The position numbers and the translations under genes were made by a program. 48,033 nt of DNA from DATKMK01 sp035541895 (GTDB lineage Bacteria > Desulfobacterota > Binatia > HRBIN30 > JACQVA1). How positions within the stretch are numbered: the stretch's first letter is position 1; the number at the start of each line of letters is the position of its first letter. Shown here one piece after another: positions 1 to 10,315 of this stretch. The notes below the pieces were generated by a model, which was given only the letters and a program-made list of their open reading frames with translations, was not told the origin of the DNA and did not search any database. The stretch covers positions 1 through 48,033 of the forward strand of contig DATKMK010000055.1 of assembly GCA_035541895.1 (NCBI GenBank), given 5' to 3'.

Positions 1-771
1 GACGAAGTCGCAGCCACTGCGCCACGGACTGCCGTGTGGTTTTCTTTCAACGGGGAAGCGCTGCTCGCACCCGATCGGCTGCTCGACATGGTCGCCTACG
101 GCAAGTCGGTCGGCTTGGCGTCGCTGAACCTCAACACCAACGGCGTCAGGCTCGACGACTGGTTGAGCGAACGACTCCTCGGCTCCGGCATCGATCTGAT
201 GGTGGTCGGCCTCGACGGATTGAGCCGAGGGACGTACGAAGCGATTCGCCGCGGCGCCCAGCGCGATTATGTGTATGGGAATGTCGAGCGCCTGCTCGCC
301 GCGCGGCAACGGCGGAGCGACGGGCCGGTGATCATGGTGCAGTTCGTCGAGCTGGCGGCCAACATCCATGAGCGTGACGCCTTCACCGCGTACTGGCTGG
401 CGCGCGGCGCGATCGTGAAGATCCGCCGCCAACTCAGTTGGGGCAACCGAATCGACACGGCGCTCGCGCCGCCGGCGCACCGCATCGCCTGCCCGTGGGC
501 GATCAACTTGATGCACGTGTTCTGGGACGGGACCGTGCCGCGCTGTTGTGCCGACACCGACGGAACCGAGGCCGTCGGCTCGGCCGAGACCGAGTCACTC
601 GCCGCCCTGTGGCACCGTCTCGCCCCGTACCGCGAGCAGCATCTGCGAGGAGCGTTCGATCAATTGCCGGGGCGGTGCAATACGTGCCGCGATTGGATGG
701 TCGGCAAATCCCAGAAGATCACGCCCGCGTGGGGCGTCTTTCGCGATTGGTCGGCGTCAGTCGACGCCTAG
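1..771 (+). CDS. Radical SAM/SPASM domain protein, C-terminal part (cut by window edge)
   Basis: The frame is open from the first base, so the N-terminus and the CxxxCxxC cluster that binds S-adenosylmethionine lie outside the window. What remains looks like the second half of a radical SAM barrel (FNGEALL, NLNTNG, VVGLDG) followed by a SPASM-type cysteine cluster: ACPW, then PRCCAD, then GRCNTCRDW. SPASM cysteines usually hold auxiliary iron-sulfur clusters in peptide- or sugar-modifying enzymes. The substrate cannot be told. Its last 15 bases overlap the 3' end of glnE on the other strand. The family is fairly sure from the motif order, but the diagnostic first cluster is not visible. Confidence 0.8.
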   Translation, partial: DEVAATAPRTAVWFSFNGEALLAPDRLLDMVAYGKSVGLASLNLNTNGVRLDDWLSERLLGSGIDLMVVGLDGLSRGTYEAIRRGAQRDYVYGNVERLLAARQRRSDGPVIMVQFVELAANIHERDAFTAYWLARGAIVKIRRQLSWGNRIDTALAPPAHRIACPWAINLMHVFWDGTVPRCCADTDGTEAVGSAETESLAALWHRLAPYREQHLRGAFDQLPGRCNTCRDWMVGKSQKITPAWGVFRDWSASVDA

Positions 772-3705
772 GATTCTAAGATAGATGGCGCGAATCGCGT
801 TGGTATGACGGCGGTAGTCGTCGAGCAAGGCGCGGCGCGCGCTGCCGGCGCGTTGTCCGGTGTAGCCAAGCCGGCGCGCCAAGGCGTCGAGGTCGCCGCG
901 TTCCTCATCAAGATCTGAAATCGAGCGATTCTCGACGATGCGCAGACGACTCGACAGCCGCTGCAAGAACTCCCAGCCTTCGCGCAGCGGCGCCGCGTCC
1001 GCCGAATCCAACAGGGCGAGCCGTTCCAGACGGTCGAGTTGCGTCACGATGTCATCGCATTCGAAGAGATCGACGCGCGCGACGCCGTGCTGCAGTTGCA
1101 AGAACTGCACGAGGCTTTCGACGTCGTGCATGCCGCCGCGTCCGGTCTTGAAATCGTGGTGCCGGCTGCTTTCCCGCGCCAACTCGCTTTCGGTGCGCAA
1201 GCGGATGCGATGAATCTCGCGGCCGATGTCCTCGGTCGGCGGCTGCCGCAGGATCCGCAGTCGCAGCGCGTCGAACGCCGCGCCCAACTCGGTGCTGCCC
1301 GCGATCGGGCGCGCGCGCAGCAAAGCTTGGCGCTCCCACACCTGCGCGCTGGTGGCGTGATAGCGTTCGAGCGAGGCGAGCGACGTCACCAGCATGCCCT
1401 GTTGGCCCGACGGGCGCAGGCGCGCATCGATGGCGTAGCAGGCGCCCTCCGTCGTTCGCGTCTGCACCGCCCAGATCAGCTTTTGCGCGAGGCGGACGAA
1501 ATACTCCTGCGCCTGCAACATCGTCACGGCGTCCGCGCCCGGCATGTCGTAGAGGAAGATTACGTCGAGATCGCTGCCGTACGTCAGCTCGCGACTCGCG
1601 AGCTTGCCCATGCCGACGACCAGGAACTCACCCGCCGGCCCCCCATCACGCCGCTGGGTTTGCGCTTGCGCGAGTTGCAGCGCGGCCTGCAGGCAGACTT
1701 CCGCAATCTCGGTGAGTGCGTGCTCGGCGGCGAGCGGCGTGACCTTCCCGGCGAGATCGAGCAGTCCGACGTTGATCAGCTCGCGATTGCGGAACAAGCG
1801 CAAGGCATCCAATTCCAACTCAGCCGCGTCGCGGCCGCCCTCACGCGCGAGATCACGGCGAATCGCGGCCAGCGCGTCGAGCAGTTGCGCGCGCGTCAGC
1901 AACAACACGTTGGGATCGCTGAATATCGGCTCGATCAGGCGGGGGTGAGTGGCGAGATAGCCGGACAGATACTCCGACGCGGCGAACAGCGCCGCCAAGC
2001 GCGGCACCAGCTCGGGACGGTCGAGCAACAACTCGTAGTAGAAGCGCCGCCGGCCGACGCCGCGGATGAAGCGGTCGAGGTTGTTCATCGCGCGTTCCGG
2101 ATCGGTCGACGCGTCGATCTCGCGCGCAAAGTGCCGCGCGAGGTCTTCGATCAACGACCGGGTCGCCGGGTTGGCGAGCACCTGCGGGGCGCTCTGCATG
2201 AACAGAGCGAGGACGCGTTCGCTCCCTTGGTCGTGCAGCAACGCTCCGAAACTGCGACGGACGCGGTCGCGATGGGAGGCGAGCGCGGCGTCGAAATCCG
2301 CCACCGCGGTCGCGCCACGGAATCCCATCGCTCGCGCCAATCGCTCGCGTGCCGCCGGCGCCTCGGGCAGGCGATGGGTCTGCCGCTCGGCGTCCATTTG
2401 AATGCGGTTTTCCGTGCGGCGCAGAAACCGATAGGCGGCGAGCAGCTCGGCGCTCTGCGGCGCCGGCAACACGCCCACTTGCGTCAGCGCCTCCAGTGCC
2501 CGCAGGGTTGAGCGTCCCCGCACGTCGGGAATGCGGCCGCCGTGCAGGAGTTGCAGCGCCTGCGCGACGAACTCGACGTCGCGAATGCCGCCGGCACCGA
2601 TCTTCACGTCGAAGCCGCCGTCGCTGCGGCCTTTCGCCTCCTCGATCTTCTCCTTCATCGCCTTGATCGCGGCGACCGCATTGAAGTCCATCGCCGAGCG
2701 ATAGATCATCGGGCTGATCGCGCGGATTGTGCGCCAGCCCAGCTCGACATCGCCGGCGACCGGGCGCGCCTTCATGAACGCGGTCTTCTCCCACGTCGCC
2801 GCCCACAGCTCGTAGTAGGTGATCAGCACGTCGGTCGACACGACGAGCGGGCCGGCCGCTCCCTCCGGACGGAGGTCGAGATCGATGCGGTAGAGAAAAC
2901 CGTCCGACGAGGTTTCGCCGACGAGTCGGCCGAATTCGCGCGCCACGCGGGCAAAATACTCCGGCGGTGCGGCACCGCGCGGCCCGCCGCTGATACCGTC
3001 CGGCGGGCTCTCGTAAGCATAAATGAGATCGACATCGGAGGAATAGTTCAACTCCTCCGATCCCAGCTTGCCGAGGCCGAGAACGAAGAGTCGCAGCGAT
3101 ACCTCTTCGTTGGCAGGGCCGCGCCAGCGCGGCGGACCGATCTGCTGCGCAATGCGCGCGGCGGCGATCGCCAGCGATTGCGCCAGCAATGCATCGGCGA
3201 GGTGAGACAGCTCCGCGAGCGTCTCGCCCGCGCGTTCCGCGGGGACGAGATCCGCAGACAATTCACGCACGGTGATGCGCGCGAGCTCGAAGTACTTCGC
3301 GCGGCGCAACGCAGCCCCCTCGTCGCCGTGGGCGACGCCGGCAACGGACGCTGCCACTCGCGTGGTGTAGTCCGCCACGCTCCGCGCAACCGCGAGATCG
3401 TCCGCCGCCAGCGTGAGGATCCACTCGGGGTGGCGCGTCAGAAACGGCACGAAGAACGGTGCCGCGCCGCACAACGTCGTCAGCACCCGCAGCAACGACT
3501 CTGGATCGCGCGACCATTGCCGTATCAGCGAAGATCGCGACTCTCCGGCGACCGCCTCCAGCACCGCGATCGCCAACGCCGGCGCATGCGCGGGATCGGC
3601 TGCATCCGTCAACGCGGCGTCGAGTCGTCGCGCCAGGCCAGGCAGTTTGAGACGTTTTTCGAGGGACGACAGTTCGGCGGCGCTCACGTGGTCGTCCTGA
3701 CTCAC
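757..3705 (-). CDS. glnE: Bifunctional glutamine synthetase adenylyltransferase/deadenylylase
   Basis: GlnE attaches AMP to glutamine synthetase to switch it off and removes it to switch it on, in response to PII and glutamine. At 982 residues it has the full family length. Both nucleotidyltransferase domains are visible: GLGKLGSEELNYSSD at about residues 210-224, with the metal-binding SDVDLI, and a second copy (GMGKLASRELTYGSDLDV) in the C-terminal half. The N-terminal copy normally carries the deadenylylating activity and the C-terminal one the adenylylating activity. The start is a GTG; there is no close upstream gene on this strand, so it may be transcribed alone. No glutamine synthetase or PII gene is in the window. 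Confidence 0.97.
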   Translation of the reverse strand: MSQDDHVSAAELSSLEKRLKLPGLARRLDAALTDAADPAHAPALAIAVLEAVAGESRSSLIRQWSRDPESLLRVLTTLCGAAPFFVPFLTRHPEWILTLAADDLAVARSVADYTTRVAASVAGVAHGDEGAALRRAKYFELARITVRELSADLVPAERAGETLAELSHLADALLAQSLAIAAARIAQQIGPPRWRGPANEEVSLRLFVLGLGKLGSEELNYSSDVDLIYAYESPPDGISGGPRGAAPPEYFARVAREFGRLVGETSSDGFLYRIDLDLRPEGAAGPLVVSTDVLITYYELWAATWEKTAFMKARPVAGDVELGWRTIRAISPMIYRSAMDFNAVAAIKAMKEKIEEAKGRSDGGFDVKIGAGGIRDVEFVAQALQLLHGGRIPDVRGRSTLRALEALTQVGVLPAPQSAELLAAYRFLRRTENRIQMDAERQTHRLPEAPAARERLARAMGFRGATAVADFDAALASHRDRVRRSFGALLHDQGSERVLALFMQSAPQVLANPATRSLIEDLARHFAREIDASTDPERAMNNLDRFIRGVGRRRFYYELLLDRPELVPRLAALFAASEYLSGYLATHPRLIEPIFSDPNVLLLTRAQLLDALAAIRRDLAREGGRDAAELELDALRLFRNRELINVGLLDLAGKVTPLAAEHALTEIAEVCLQAALQLAQAQTQRRDGGPAGEFLVVGMGKLASRELTYGSDLDVIFLYDMPGADAVTMLQAQEYFVRLAQKLIWAVQTRTTEGACYAIDARLRPSGQQGMLVTSLASLERYHATSAQVWERQALLRARPIAGSTELGAAFDALRLRILRQPPTEDIGREIHRIRLRTESELARESSRHHDFKTGRGGMHDVESLVQFLQLQHGVARVDLFECDDIVTQLDRLERLALLDSADAAPLREGWEFLQRLSSRLRIVENRSISDLDEERGDLDALARRLGYTGQRAGSARRALLDDYRRHTNAIRAIYLRILGVD

Positions 3706-3798
3706 GCCGCCGCGTTAGTCAACGTCGCCCAGGCGCATCGCAATCTCCGACGGCCTTGTCTAAGATTCCGCTGCCACTACGTCGAGAGGAGCAAGCAT

Positions 3799-4230
3799 AT
3801 GGCGGTACCAGTACCAAGTCGCGCCGAGGTCGAGGCGGCGTTCAAGCGCTATCTCAAGGTCGGGGCGGAGGACCACGACTGGAACGCGTGGGCGGACCTG
3901 TTCACGGACGACGCCCTGTACGTCGAAGTGCAGTACGGGACGTTTCACGGCCGCGAGGCGATTCGCAAGTGGATCACCAGCGTCATGGCGACCGTGCCCG
4001 ACATGTATTTCCCGGCGCCGGAATGGTACGCGCTCGACGGCGATCGAGTCATCTTCTATCTGCAAAACGTGTTACCCAACCCCAACCCGACGGCGCCGCC
4101 GCTCGCGTTCCCTTCCGTCAGCATTCTGCGCTACCGCGACGGCTTGTGGTCATACGAAGAAGACATCTACGACGTGCGCGCCAGCATTCGTGCCAAGGAG
4201 CAATTTCGGGCAGGGCGTGCGGGGGCGTAG
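3799..4230 (+). CDS. NTF2-like/SnoaL-like family protein
   Basis: A 143-residue protein with the pattern of the NTF2/SnoaL cone fold: an N-terminal helix (EVEAAFKRYLKVG), then WADLFTDDALYVE, GREAIRKWITSVM and a final antiparallel strand region ending SVSILRYRDGLWSYEEDIYD. Members range from isomerases and dehydratases to small-molecule binders, and the substrate cannot be read from sequence. The ATG was chosen because GAGAGGAG lies about 7 bases upstream; the same frame is open far upstream, antisense to glnE, but without gene-like sequence. It is followed 41 bases later by ispH on the same strand, so co-transcription is possible although no shared function is evident. Confidence 0.8.
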   Translation: MAVPVPSRAEVEAAFKRYLKVGAEDHDWNAWADLFTDDALYVEVQYGTFHGREAIRKWITSVMATVPDMYFPAPEWYALDGDRVIFYLQNVLPNPNPTAPPLAFPSVSILRYRDGLWSYEEDIYDVRASIRAKEQFRAGRAGA

Positions 4231-4271
4231 TCGACCTTGTCCGAACTGCAGCGTCGTGCGAGGCTGAGGTC

Positions 4272-5243
4272 ATGAACAGCAGCAGCGACACACCCGAGCG
4301 GACGGTGCTGGTGGCGGCGCCGCGCGGATTTTGCGCGGGGGTGTCGTATGCGATCGAGATCGTCAACCTGGTGATCGAACGCTACGGGCCGCCGGTCTAC
4401 GTGCGGCACGAGATCGTGCACAATCGCTACGTCGTCGAGCAACTGCGCGCGAAAGGTGCGCGCTTCGTCGACGACCTCGCCGACGTTCCGCCGGGGAGCT
4501 TGCTGATCTTCAGCGCCCACGGCGTCTCGCCGGCGGTGCGCGCGGACGCCGACACGCGCCGGCTGCGAGTGATCGACGCCACCTGCCCGCTGGTGACGAA
4601 GGTGCATCTCCAAGCGCTCAAGTTTGCGCGCGAGGGCTACGAGATCGTGTTGATCGGCCATCGCGGCCACGTCGAAGTGGAAGGAACGTTGGGCCACGCG
4701 CCCGATCGCATGCAACTGGTCGAGACGGTCGAAGACGTTGCGGGCCTGCGCGTGCGCGATCCCGAACGGCTGGCGATCGTGACGCAAACGACGCTGTCGG
4801 TCGACGACACCCGCGCCATCGTCGACGCGATCCGCCAGCGCTTCCCGCACGTGCGGACGCAAACCAAAGACGACATCTGTTACGCCACGCAGAATCGGCA
4901 GACCGCGGTGAAGGAGTTGGCGCGACAGAGCGATCTCATCTTCGTGTTGGGGTCACCAACGTCGAGCAATGCCAACCGGCTGGTCGAGGTGGCGAACAAC
5001 GAAGGCACGCCGGCCCGTTTGATCGAAGACGCCGCCGATGTCGATGCGAGCGCGCTCGCGGACGCACGCACCATCGGTCTCACCGCCGGAGCGTCGACGC
5101 CGGAAGCGCTGGTCGCCGACACCATCGCTCGCTTGCAAGGTCTCGGATTTCCCGCCGTGCGGATGCTCGAAACCGCGGAAGAGCACGTGACCTTTCCATT
5201 GCCGCGCGAGTTGCGCAGCGACGGTGCGATCGTCAACTCTTGA
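4272..5243 (+). CDS. ispH: 4-hydroxy-3-methylbut-2-enyl diphosphate reductase
   Basis: IspH (LytB) catalyses the last step of the MEP isoprenoid pathway, reducing HMBPP to IPP and DMAPP with a [4Fe-4S] cluster. All three cluster cysteines are visible: C21 in APRGFCAGV, C104 in DATCPLVTK and C202 in DDICYATQNRQ. The substrate-binding motifs (VRHEIVHN, FSAHGVSP, IGHRGHVEVEGT, TQTTLS, GSPTSSN, TAGASTPE) are all in order. At 323 residues it is a normal length. The ATG at MNSSSD begins just after GAGGT, which is a plausible ribosome site. Its 3' end overlaps that of the convergent zinc-ribbon regulator by 11 bases. Confidence 0.97.
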   Translation: MNSSSDTPERTVLVAAPRGFCAGVSYAIEIVNLVIERYGPPVYVRHEIVHNRYVVEQLRAKGARFVDDLADVPPGSLLIFSAHGVSPAVRADADTRRLRVIDATCPLVTKVHLQALKFAREGYEIVLIGHRGHVEVEGTLGHAPDRMQLVETVEDVAGLRVRDPERLAIVTQTTLSVDDTRAIVDAIRQRFPHVRTQTKDDICYATQNRQTAVKELARQSDLIFVLGSPTSSNANRLVEVANNEGTPARLIEDAADVDASALADARTIGLTAGASTPEALVADTIARLQGLGFPAVRMLETAEEHVTFPLPRELRSDGAIVNS

Positions 5244-5559
5244 TCTGAAACTGCGGCAGCGAGATCCGCCGGCCGCGGCAGTTCGGGCAATGACTCGGCC
5301 GGGTGAAGCGGTGCCGGCGAGTGAATACGAATGCGCAATCCAAACAAGTCGGCGGCTCGACCACCAGCGACTCGCCGGTGTGTTTGAGCGACCGCTCGAC
5401 GTGTTCGAGATGCCCGGGGACGTCATGCTCGGGCATCCCGACGAGCTTGGAGAGATCGCGCGCGGTGGCCGGCCCTTCGCTGAGGATGCGGCGGATGTCT
5501 TTGCGCACGGTCGCATGTCGCGCAGCCTGAACGGTCTCCGATGTCGGTCGCTTGTTCAT
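5233..5559 (-). CDS. Predicted HTH/zinc-ribbon transcriptional regulator (COG3357-like)
   Basis: A 108-residue protein with a winged-helix-like N-terminal half (TVRKDIRRILSEGPATARDLSKLVGM...DVPGHLEHVERSL, residues 17-58). It is followed by a treble-cysteine ribbon with CxxC pairs at C72/C75 and C91/C94. This matches the small family of predicted regulators in which an ArsR-like HTH is fused to a zinc ribbon. The ribbon probably binds zinc structurally; the DNA target is unknown. It lies tail-to-tail with ispH and next to a broken insertion sequence, so its neighbours give no regulon clue. No strong ribosome site precedes the ATG. Confidence 0.7.
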   Translation of the reverse strand: MNKRPTSETVQAARHATVRKDIRRILSEGPATARDLSKLVGMPEHDVPGHLEHVERSLKHTGESLVVEPPTCLDCAFVFTRRHRFTRPSHCPNCRGRRISLPQFQIKS

Positions 5560-5617
5560 GACAGTGTGAGCTTAGCACGAGGCGCGCATCCAGTTGGATT
5601 GTCCGTTGAGGAAGAGC

Positions 5618-6009
5618 TAGTGTCCTGAATTGCAAATGCGCTGAAGAAATGTCGATTCGCCTCGTCTGCTGATATGGCGAGGTGAGCGATGGGAGTGGTG
5701 TGGGGTCGACCGAAGGCGGAGCTGATCGTGACCGAGGCGGAGAGAGAACACGTCGAACGCTGGGCGCGGCGGCCGAAGACGGCCCAGGCGCTGCGGGCGC
5801 GCATCATCCTGCGGTGCGCGGACGGGAAGCCCAATACGCGTGTGGCCGCGGGGCTGGGTGTCACCAAGCAGATGGTCGTCAAGTGGCGCGCGCGCTTCGT
5901 GGCAAAGCGAGCCGCGGGCCTGCTCGACGAGCCGCGGCCAGGCGATCCACGTGATTACTCGCGTCGACGGCCACTGGCCGTGCACGCACGCTCCAGCTAC
6001 GCGCCTTGA
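5618..6009 (+). mobile_element. IS630-family insertion sequence remnant
   Basis: A fragment of an IS630/Tc1-type element occupies the gap between the zinc-ribbon regulator and atpC. The probable left end is the TA at 5618-5619 followed by GTGTCCTGAATTGCAAA; TA is the usual IS630 target dinucleotide. The transposase N-terminus starts 70 bases inside. No matching inverted terminal repeat is visible before atpC, so the right part is deleted. The right boundary given is only where the transposase frame ends. Confidence 0.6.
5689..6009 (+). pseudogene. IS630-family transposase, truncated N-terminal fragment
   Basis: The first 80-85 residues are typical of IS630 transposases: GRPKAELIVTEAEREHVERW, then RRPKTAQALRARIILRCADG, then the HTH segment VAAGLGVTKQMVVKWRARF, and LLDEPRPGDPR. 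After DEPRPG the family sequence stops and about 20 unrelated residues follow. The DDE catalytic domain (about 250 residues) is absent, so the fragment cannot transpose. The stop codon lies only 10 bases from the end of atpC, which reads towards it. Family assignment rests on the recognisable helix-turn-helix leader. Confidence 0.8.
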
Positions 6010-6019
6010 GCGCCGTTCG

Positions 6020-6433
6020 CTACGAGCGAGCGCCGCTAGCCAACGCCAGCCGCACTTCGGCCCAGCGGCGGTCGGCAGCGGCGAGCTGATACGCTTCTTC
6101 GAGCGGTGAATGTTCCTGCATGCGGGTTTCGGCGTCGAGGCGCTCCGCTTGTACTTTGGTGGAGTCGACCTCTTCGGCGAACTGGGCGGCATCGGCGAGC
6201 ACGGTCATCACGTCGTCCGCGACCTCGGCAAAGCCGCCGCGGATGGCAAGGCGACGGGTGGTACGGCCGCTGCGAAACGTCAGCGTGCCGATTTCGAGCG
6301 AGCTGAGAAACGTGATGTGCTCGGGCAACACGCCGAACTCGCCGGCGCTGCCGGGCGCGGTGACTTCATCGACCGGCTCGTCGAGAAGCTGGCGTGTGGG
6401 CGTCACGATGCGAAGTTGAAACGTCTCGGCCAT
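6020..6433 (-). CDS. atpC: ATP synthase F1 epsilon subunit
   Basis: The epsilon subunit sits in the central stalk with gamma and tunes ATP hydrolysis. The N-terminal beta-sandwich is clear (FQLRIVTPTRQLLDEPVDEVTAPGSAGEFGVLPEHITFLSSL), as is the C-terminal helical part (residues about 90-137, SPLEEAYQLAAADRRWAEVRLALA). At 137 residues it is full length. It is the last gene of the atp operon, 15 bases after atpD. A broken IS630 element begins 10 bases beyond its stop codon, so any original terminator may have been altered. Confidence 0.95.
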   Translation of the reverse strand: MAETFQLRIVTPTRQLLDEPVDEVTAPGSAGEFGVLPEHITFLSSLEIGTLTFRSGRTTRRLAIRGGFAEVADDVMTVLADAAQFAEEVDSTKVQAERLDAETRMQEHSPLEEAYQLAAADRRWAEVRLALASGARS

Positions 6434-6448
6434 GGCGCAGTCCAGCGC

Positions 6449-7855
<1,407 letters not shown>

Positions 7856-7904
7856 ATGTTCCAGTCTCTCGGTTCTGGTTTGTGGCCTGTGGTTGGAATG
7901 GTGC

Positions 7905-8765
7905 TTAGCCCTTCAACGCTTCCGCGCCGCTGACGATTTCCATCAGCTCGGTGGTGATCGCACCTTGGCGGGCGCGGTTCATTTGCAGCGTCAACCGGTC
8001 GATCATATCGGCGGCGTTCTTACTGGCACTGTCCATCGCAGTCATCTGCGCGCCGTGGAAACTGGCCGTCGATTCCAAGAACGCCCGATGGATGAGGACG
8101 GTGATGTATTGACGCAGCAGTCGTTCGAGCAACGTCGGCGCATCCGGCTCGTACAGGTAGTCGATCGCGCTCGCGTTCTCGCTCGCTGCGGGCGTCAATG
8201 GGAGCAAGCGTTCCACCGTGGGCACTTGCGAGATCGCGGAGCGGAACTGGTTGTACAACAGATATACGCCGTCGACCTCGCCGTTGGCGAACGATCGCGC
8301 CAGGCCGCGCCCGATGGTCTCCGCCAACTCGTGATTCGGCCCGCCGAACAAGTTGATGTGATGTTCGACGATCTGCAGCGGGCGCCGCTTGTAGTAGTCG
8401 TAGGCCTTGCGCCCGACGATCGTCACGCGCACCCGGTCGCGGCCGCGCTCGGTGAAGAACGCTTCGGCCTTGCGGATCAGGTTGGTGTTGTAGCCGCCGC
8501 ACAAGCCGCGATCGCTGCTGACGAGCAGGAGATGCGTGGTGCGCTCTTCGCGCCGCGCGGCGAGCAGCGGATGCGCCTCGCTGCCGACGCGGGCGGCGAC
8601 GTTTTGCAGCAAGGCTTCGAGTTTGTCGGCATACGGGCGCGCGGAGATGACCGCATCTTGCGCGCGGCGGAGCTTGGCGGCCGCCACCATCTTCATCGCC
8701 TTGGTGATCTGCTGCGTGCTCTTCACCGACGCGATGCGTTTGCGGATGGCTTTTAGGCTGGCCAT
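7905..8765 (-). CDS. atpG: ATP synthase F1 gamma subunit
   Basis: The rotating central shaft of F1. The diagnostic N-terminus (MASLKAIRKRIASVKSTQQITKAMKMVAAAKLRRAQ) and C-terminus (AMDSASKNAADMIDRLTLQMNRARQGAITTELMEIVSGAEAL) form the long coiled coil, and the Rossmann-like middle contains SSDRGLCGGYN. At 286 residues it is complete. It is placed between atpA (23 bases) and atpD (49 bases) in the same operon. Confidence 0.97.
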   Translation of the reverse strand: MASLKAIRKRIASVKSTQQITKAMKMVAAAKLRRAQDAVISARPYADKLEALLQNVAARVGSEAHPLLAARREERTTHLLLVSSDRGLCGGYNTNLIRKAEAFFTERGRDRVRVTIVGRKAYDYYKRRPLQIVEHHINLFGGPNHELAETIGRGLARSFANGEVDGVYLLYNQFRSAISQVPTVERLLPLTPAASENASAIDYLYEPDAPTLLERLLRQYITVLIHRAFLESTASFHGAQMTAMDSASKNAADMIDRLTLQMNRARQGAITTELMEIVSGAEALKG

Positions 8766-8788
8766 GGGCAGTCAGGAGACACGAATCG

Positions 8789-10297
8789 CTACGCAACAAA
8801 CGCCGCGTTGAACTCGTCCAGCAAGCGATTGAGTTTCGCCTTCAACTCGTCGTCGATTTGTTTCTTGGCGACGATGTCCTTGAGCACATCGGGATGACGG
8901 CTGTCGACGAAGCGATAGAGTTCTTGTTCGTAGCGTTTGAGCACGCTGGGATCGAGGTGATCGACGTAGCCGTTGGTGGCGGCGTAGATGATCAGGACTT
9001 GATTCGCCACCGGCTGCGGTTCGTACTGCCCTTGCTTCAAGACTTCGACCAGACGGCTGCCGCGCGCGAGCATCTTCTGGGTCGAGGCATCAAGGTCGGA
9101 ACCGAACTGAGCGAACGCGGCCATCTCGCGGTATTGCGCGAGATCCAAGCGTAACGACCCGGCGACTTGCCGCATCGCCTTGATCTGCGCGTTGCCGCCG
9201 ACGCGCGACACCGAGATGCCGACGTTGACCGCCGGGCGTTGTCCGGAGAAGAACAAATCGCTCTCGAGGAAGATTTGGCCGTCGGTGATCGAGATGACGT
9301 TGGTGGGAATATAGGCCGACACGTCGCCGGCCTGGGTTTCGATGACCGGCAGCGCGGTGAGCGAGCCGCCGCCGCGCTCGTCACTCATCTTGGCGGCGCG
9401 TTCGAGCAACCGCGAGTGCAAGTAGAAGACGTCGCCGGGGAACGCTTCGCGGCCGGGCGGGCGGCGCAGCAAGAGCGACAGTTGGCGGTAGGCGACGGCG
9501 TGCTTCGACAAGTCATCGTAGATGCACAGCGCGTGGCGGCCGCTGTCGCGGAAGTATTCGCCGATGGTGCACCCGGTGTAGGGCGCGATGAATTGCAGTG
9601 GGGCCGCCTCGGAGGCCGTGGCGGCGACGACGATGGTGTAGTCCATCGCGCCGTTGCGCGTGAGCCGGTCCACGACTTGCGCGACCGTCGACCGTTTCTG
9701 GCCGATGGCGACGTAGATGCAGACCACGTCGCCACCGCGCTGGTTGATGATCGTGTCGATGGCGACCGCGGTCTTGCCGGTCTGGCGATCACCGATGATC
9801 AACTCGCGCTGGCCGCGGCCGATCGGGATCATGCTGTCGATGGCCTTGAGGCCCGTCTGCAGCGGTTCCTTCACCGGTTGCCGCGCAATGATGCCCGGCG
9901 CCTTCAGCTCGATGCGGCGCGATTCCTTGGACTCGATCGGACCCTTACCGTCGATCGACTGGCCGAGTGCATCGACGACGCGCCCGAGCAACGCATCGCC
10001 GACCGGCACTTCGGCGATGCGGCCGGTGCGCCGCACTTCGTCGCCTTCGTGAATTTCCTGGGCCTCGCCGAACACCGCAGCGCCGACGTTGTCTTCTTCG
10101 AGATTCAGCACCATGCCGTAGACGTTGTGCGGGAACTCGAGCAGCTCGCCGGCGGCGGCCTTGTCGAGGCCGTAGATGCGGGCGATGCCGTCGCTGGTCG
10201 ACAACACGCGGCCGGTTTCACGCACTTCCACGGCGCGTTCGTAGCCTTGAATTTGTTTCTTGATGATGTCGCTGATTTCCGCTGCGCGGATTTCCAT
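8789..10297 (-). CDS. atpA: ATP synthase F1 alpha subunit
   Basis: The non-catalytic nucleotide-binding F1 subunit. The N-terminus reads MEIRAAEISDIIKKQIQGYE, the Walker A motif is GDRQTGKTAVAID, and the arginine finger region VGISVSRVGGNAQIKAM is intact. The C-terminal helical bundle (KRYEQELYRFVDSRHPDVL) is present. Full length at 502 residues. It starts 18 bases after atpH, with AGGAGG in front of the ATG. Confidence 0.98.
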   Translation of the reverse strand: MEIRAAEISDIIKKQIQGYERAVEVRETGRVLSTSDGIARIYGLDKAAAGELLEFPHNVYGMVLNLEEDNVGAAVFGEAQEIHEGDEVRRTGRIAEVPVGDALLGRVVDALGQSIDGKGPIESKESRRIELKAPGIIARQPVKEPLQTGLKAIDSMIPIGRGQRELIIGDRQTGKTAVAIDTIINQRGGDVVCIYVAIGQKRSTVAQVVDRLTRNGAMDYTIVVAATASEAAPLQFIAPYTGCTIGEYFRDSGRHALCIYDDLSKHAVAYRQLSLLLRRPPGREAFPGDVFYLHSRLLERAAKMSDERGGGSLTALPVIETQAGDVSAYIPTNVISITDGQIFLESDLFFSGQRPAVNVGISVSRVGGNAQIKAMRQVAGSLRLDLAQYREMAAFAQFGSDLDASTQKMLARGSRLVEVLKQGQYEPQPVANQVLIIYAATNGYVDHLDPSVLKRYEQELYRFVDSRHPDVLKDIVAKKQIDDELKAKLNRLLDEFNAAFVA

Positions 10298-10315
10298 CGA
10301 GGCTGGACCTCCTGA

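Noticed and set aside
1039..2511. Long plus-strand open frame antisense to glnE
   Set aside because: It is a high-GC shadow of glnE: Arg/Gln/Ala-rich translation with no recognisable domain, and the minus-strand frame is a clear full-length GlnE.
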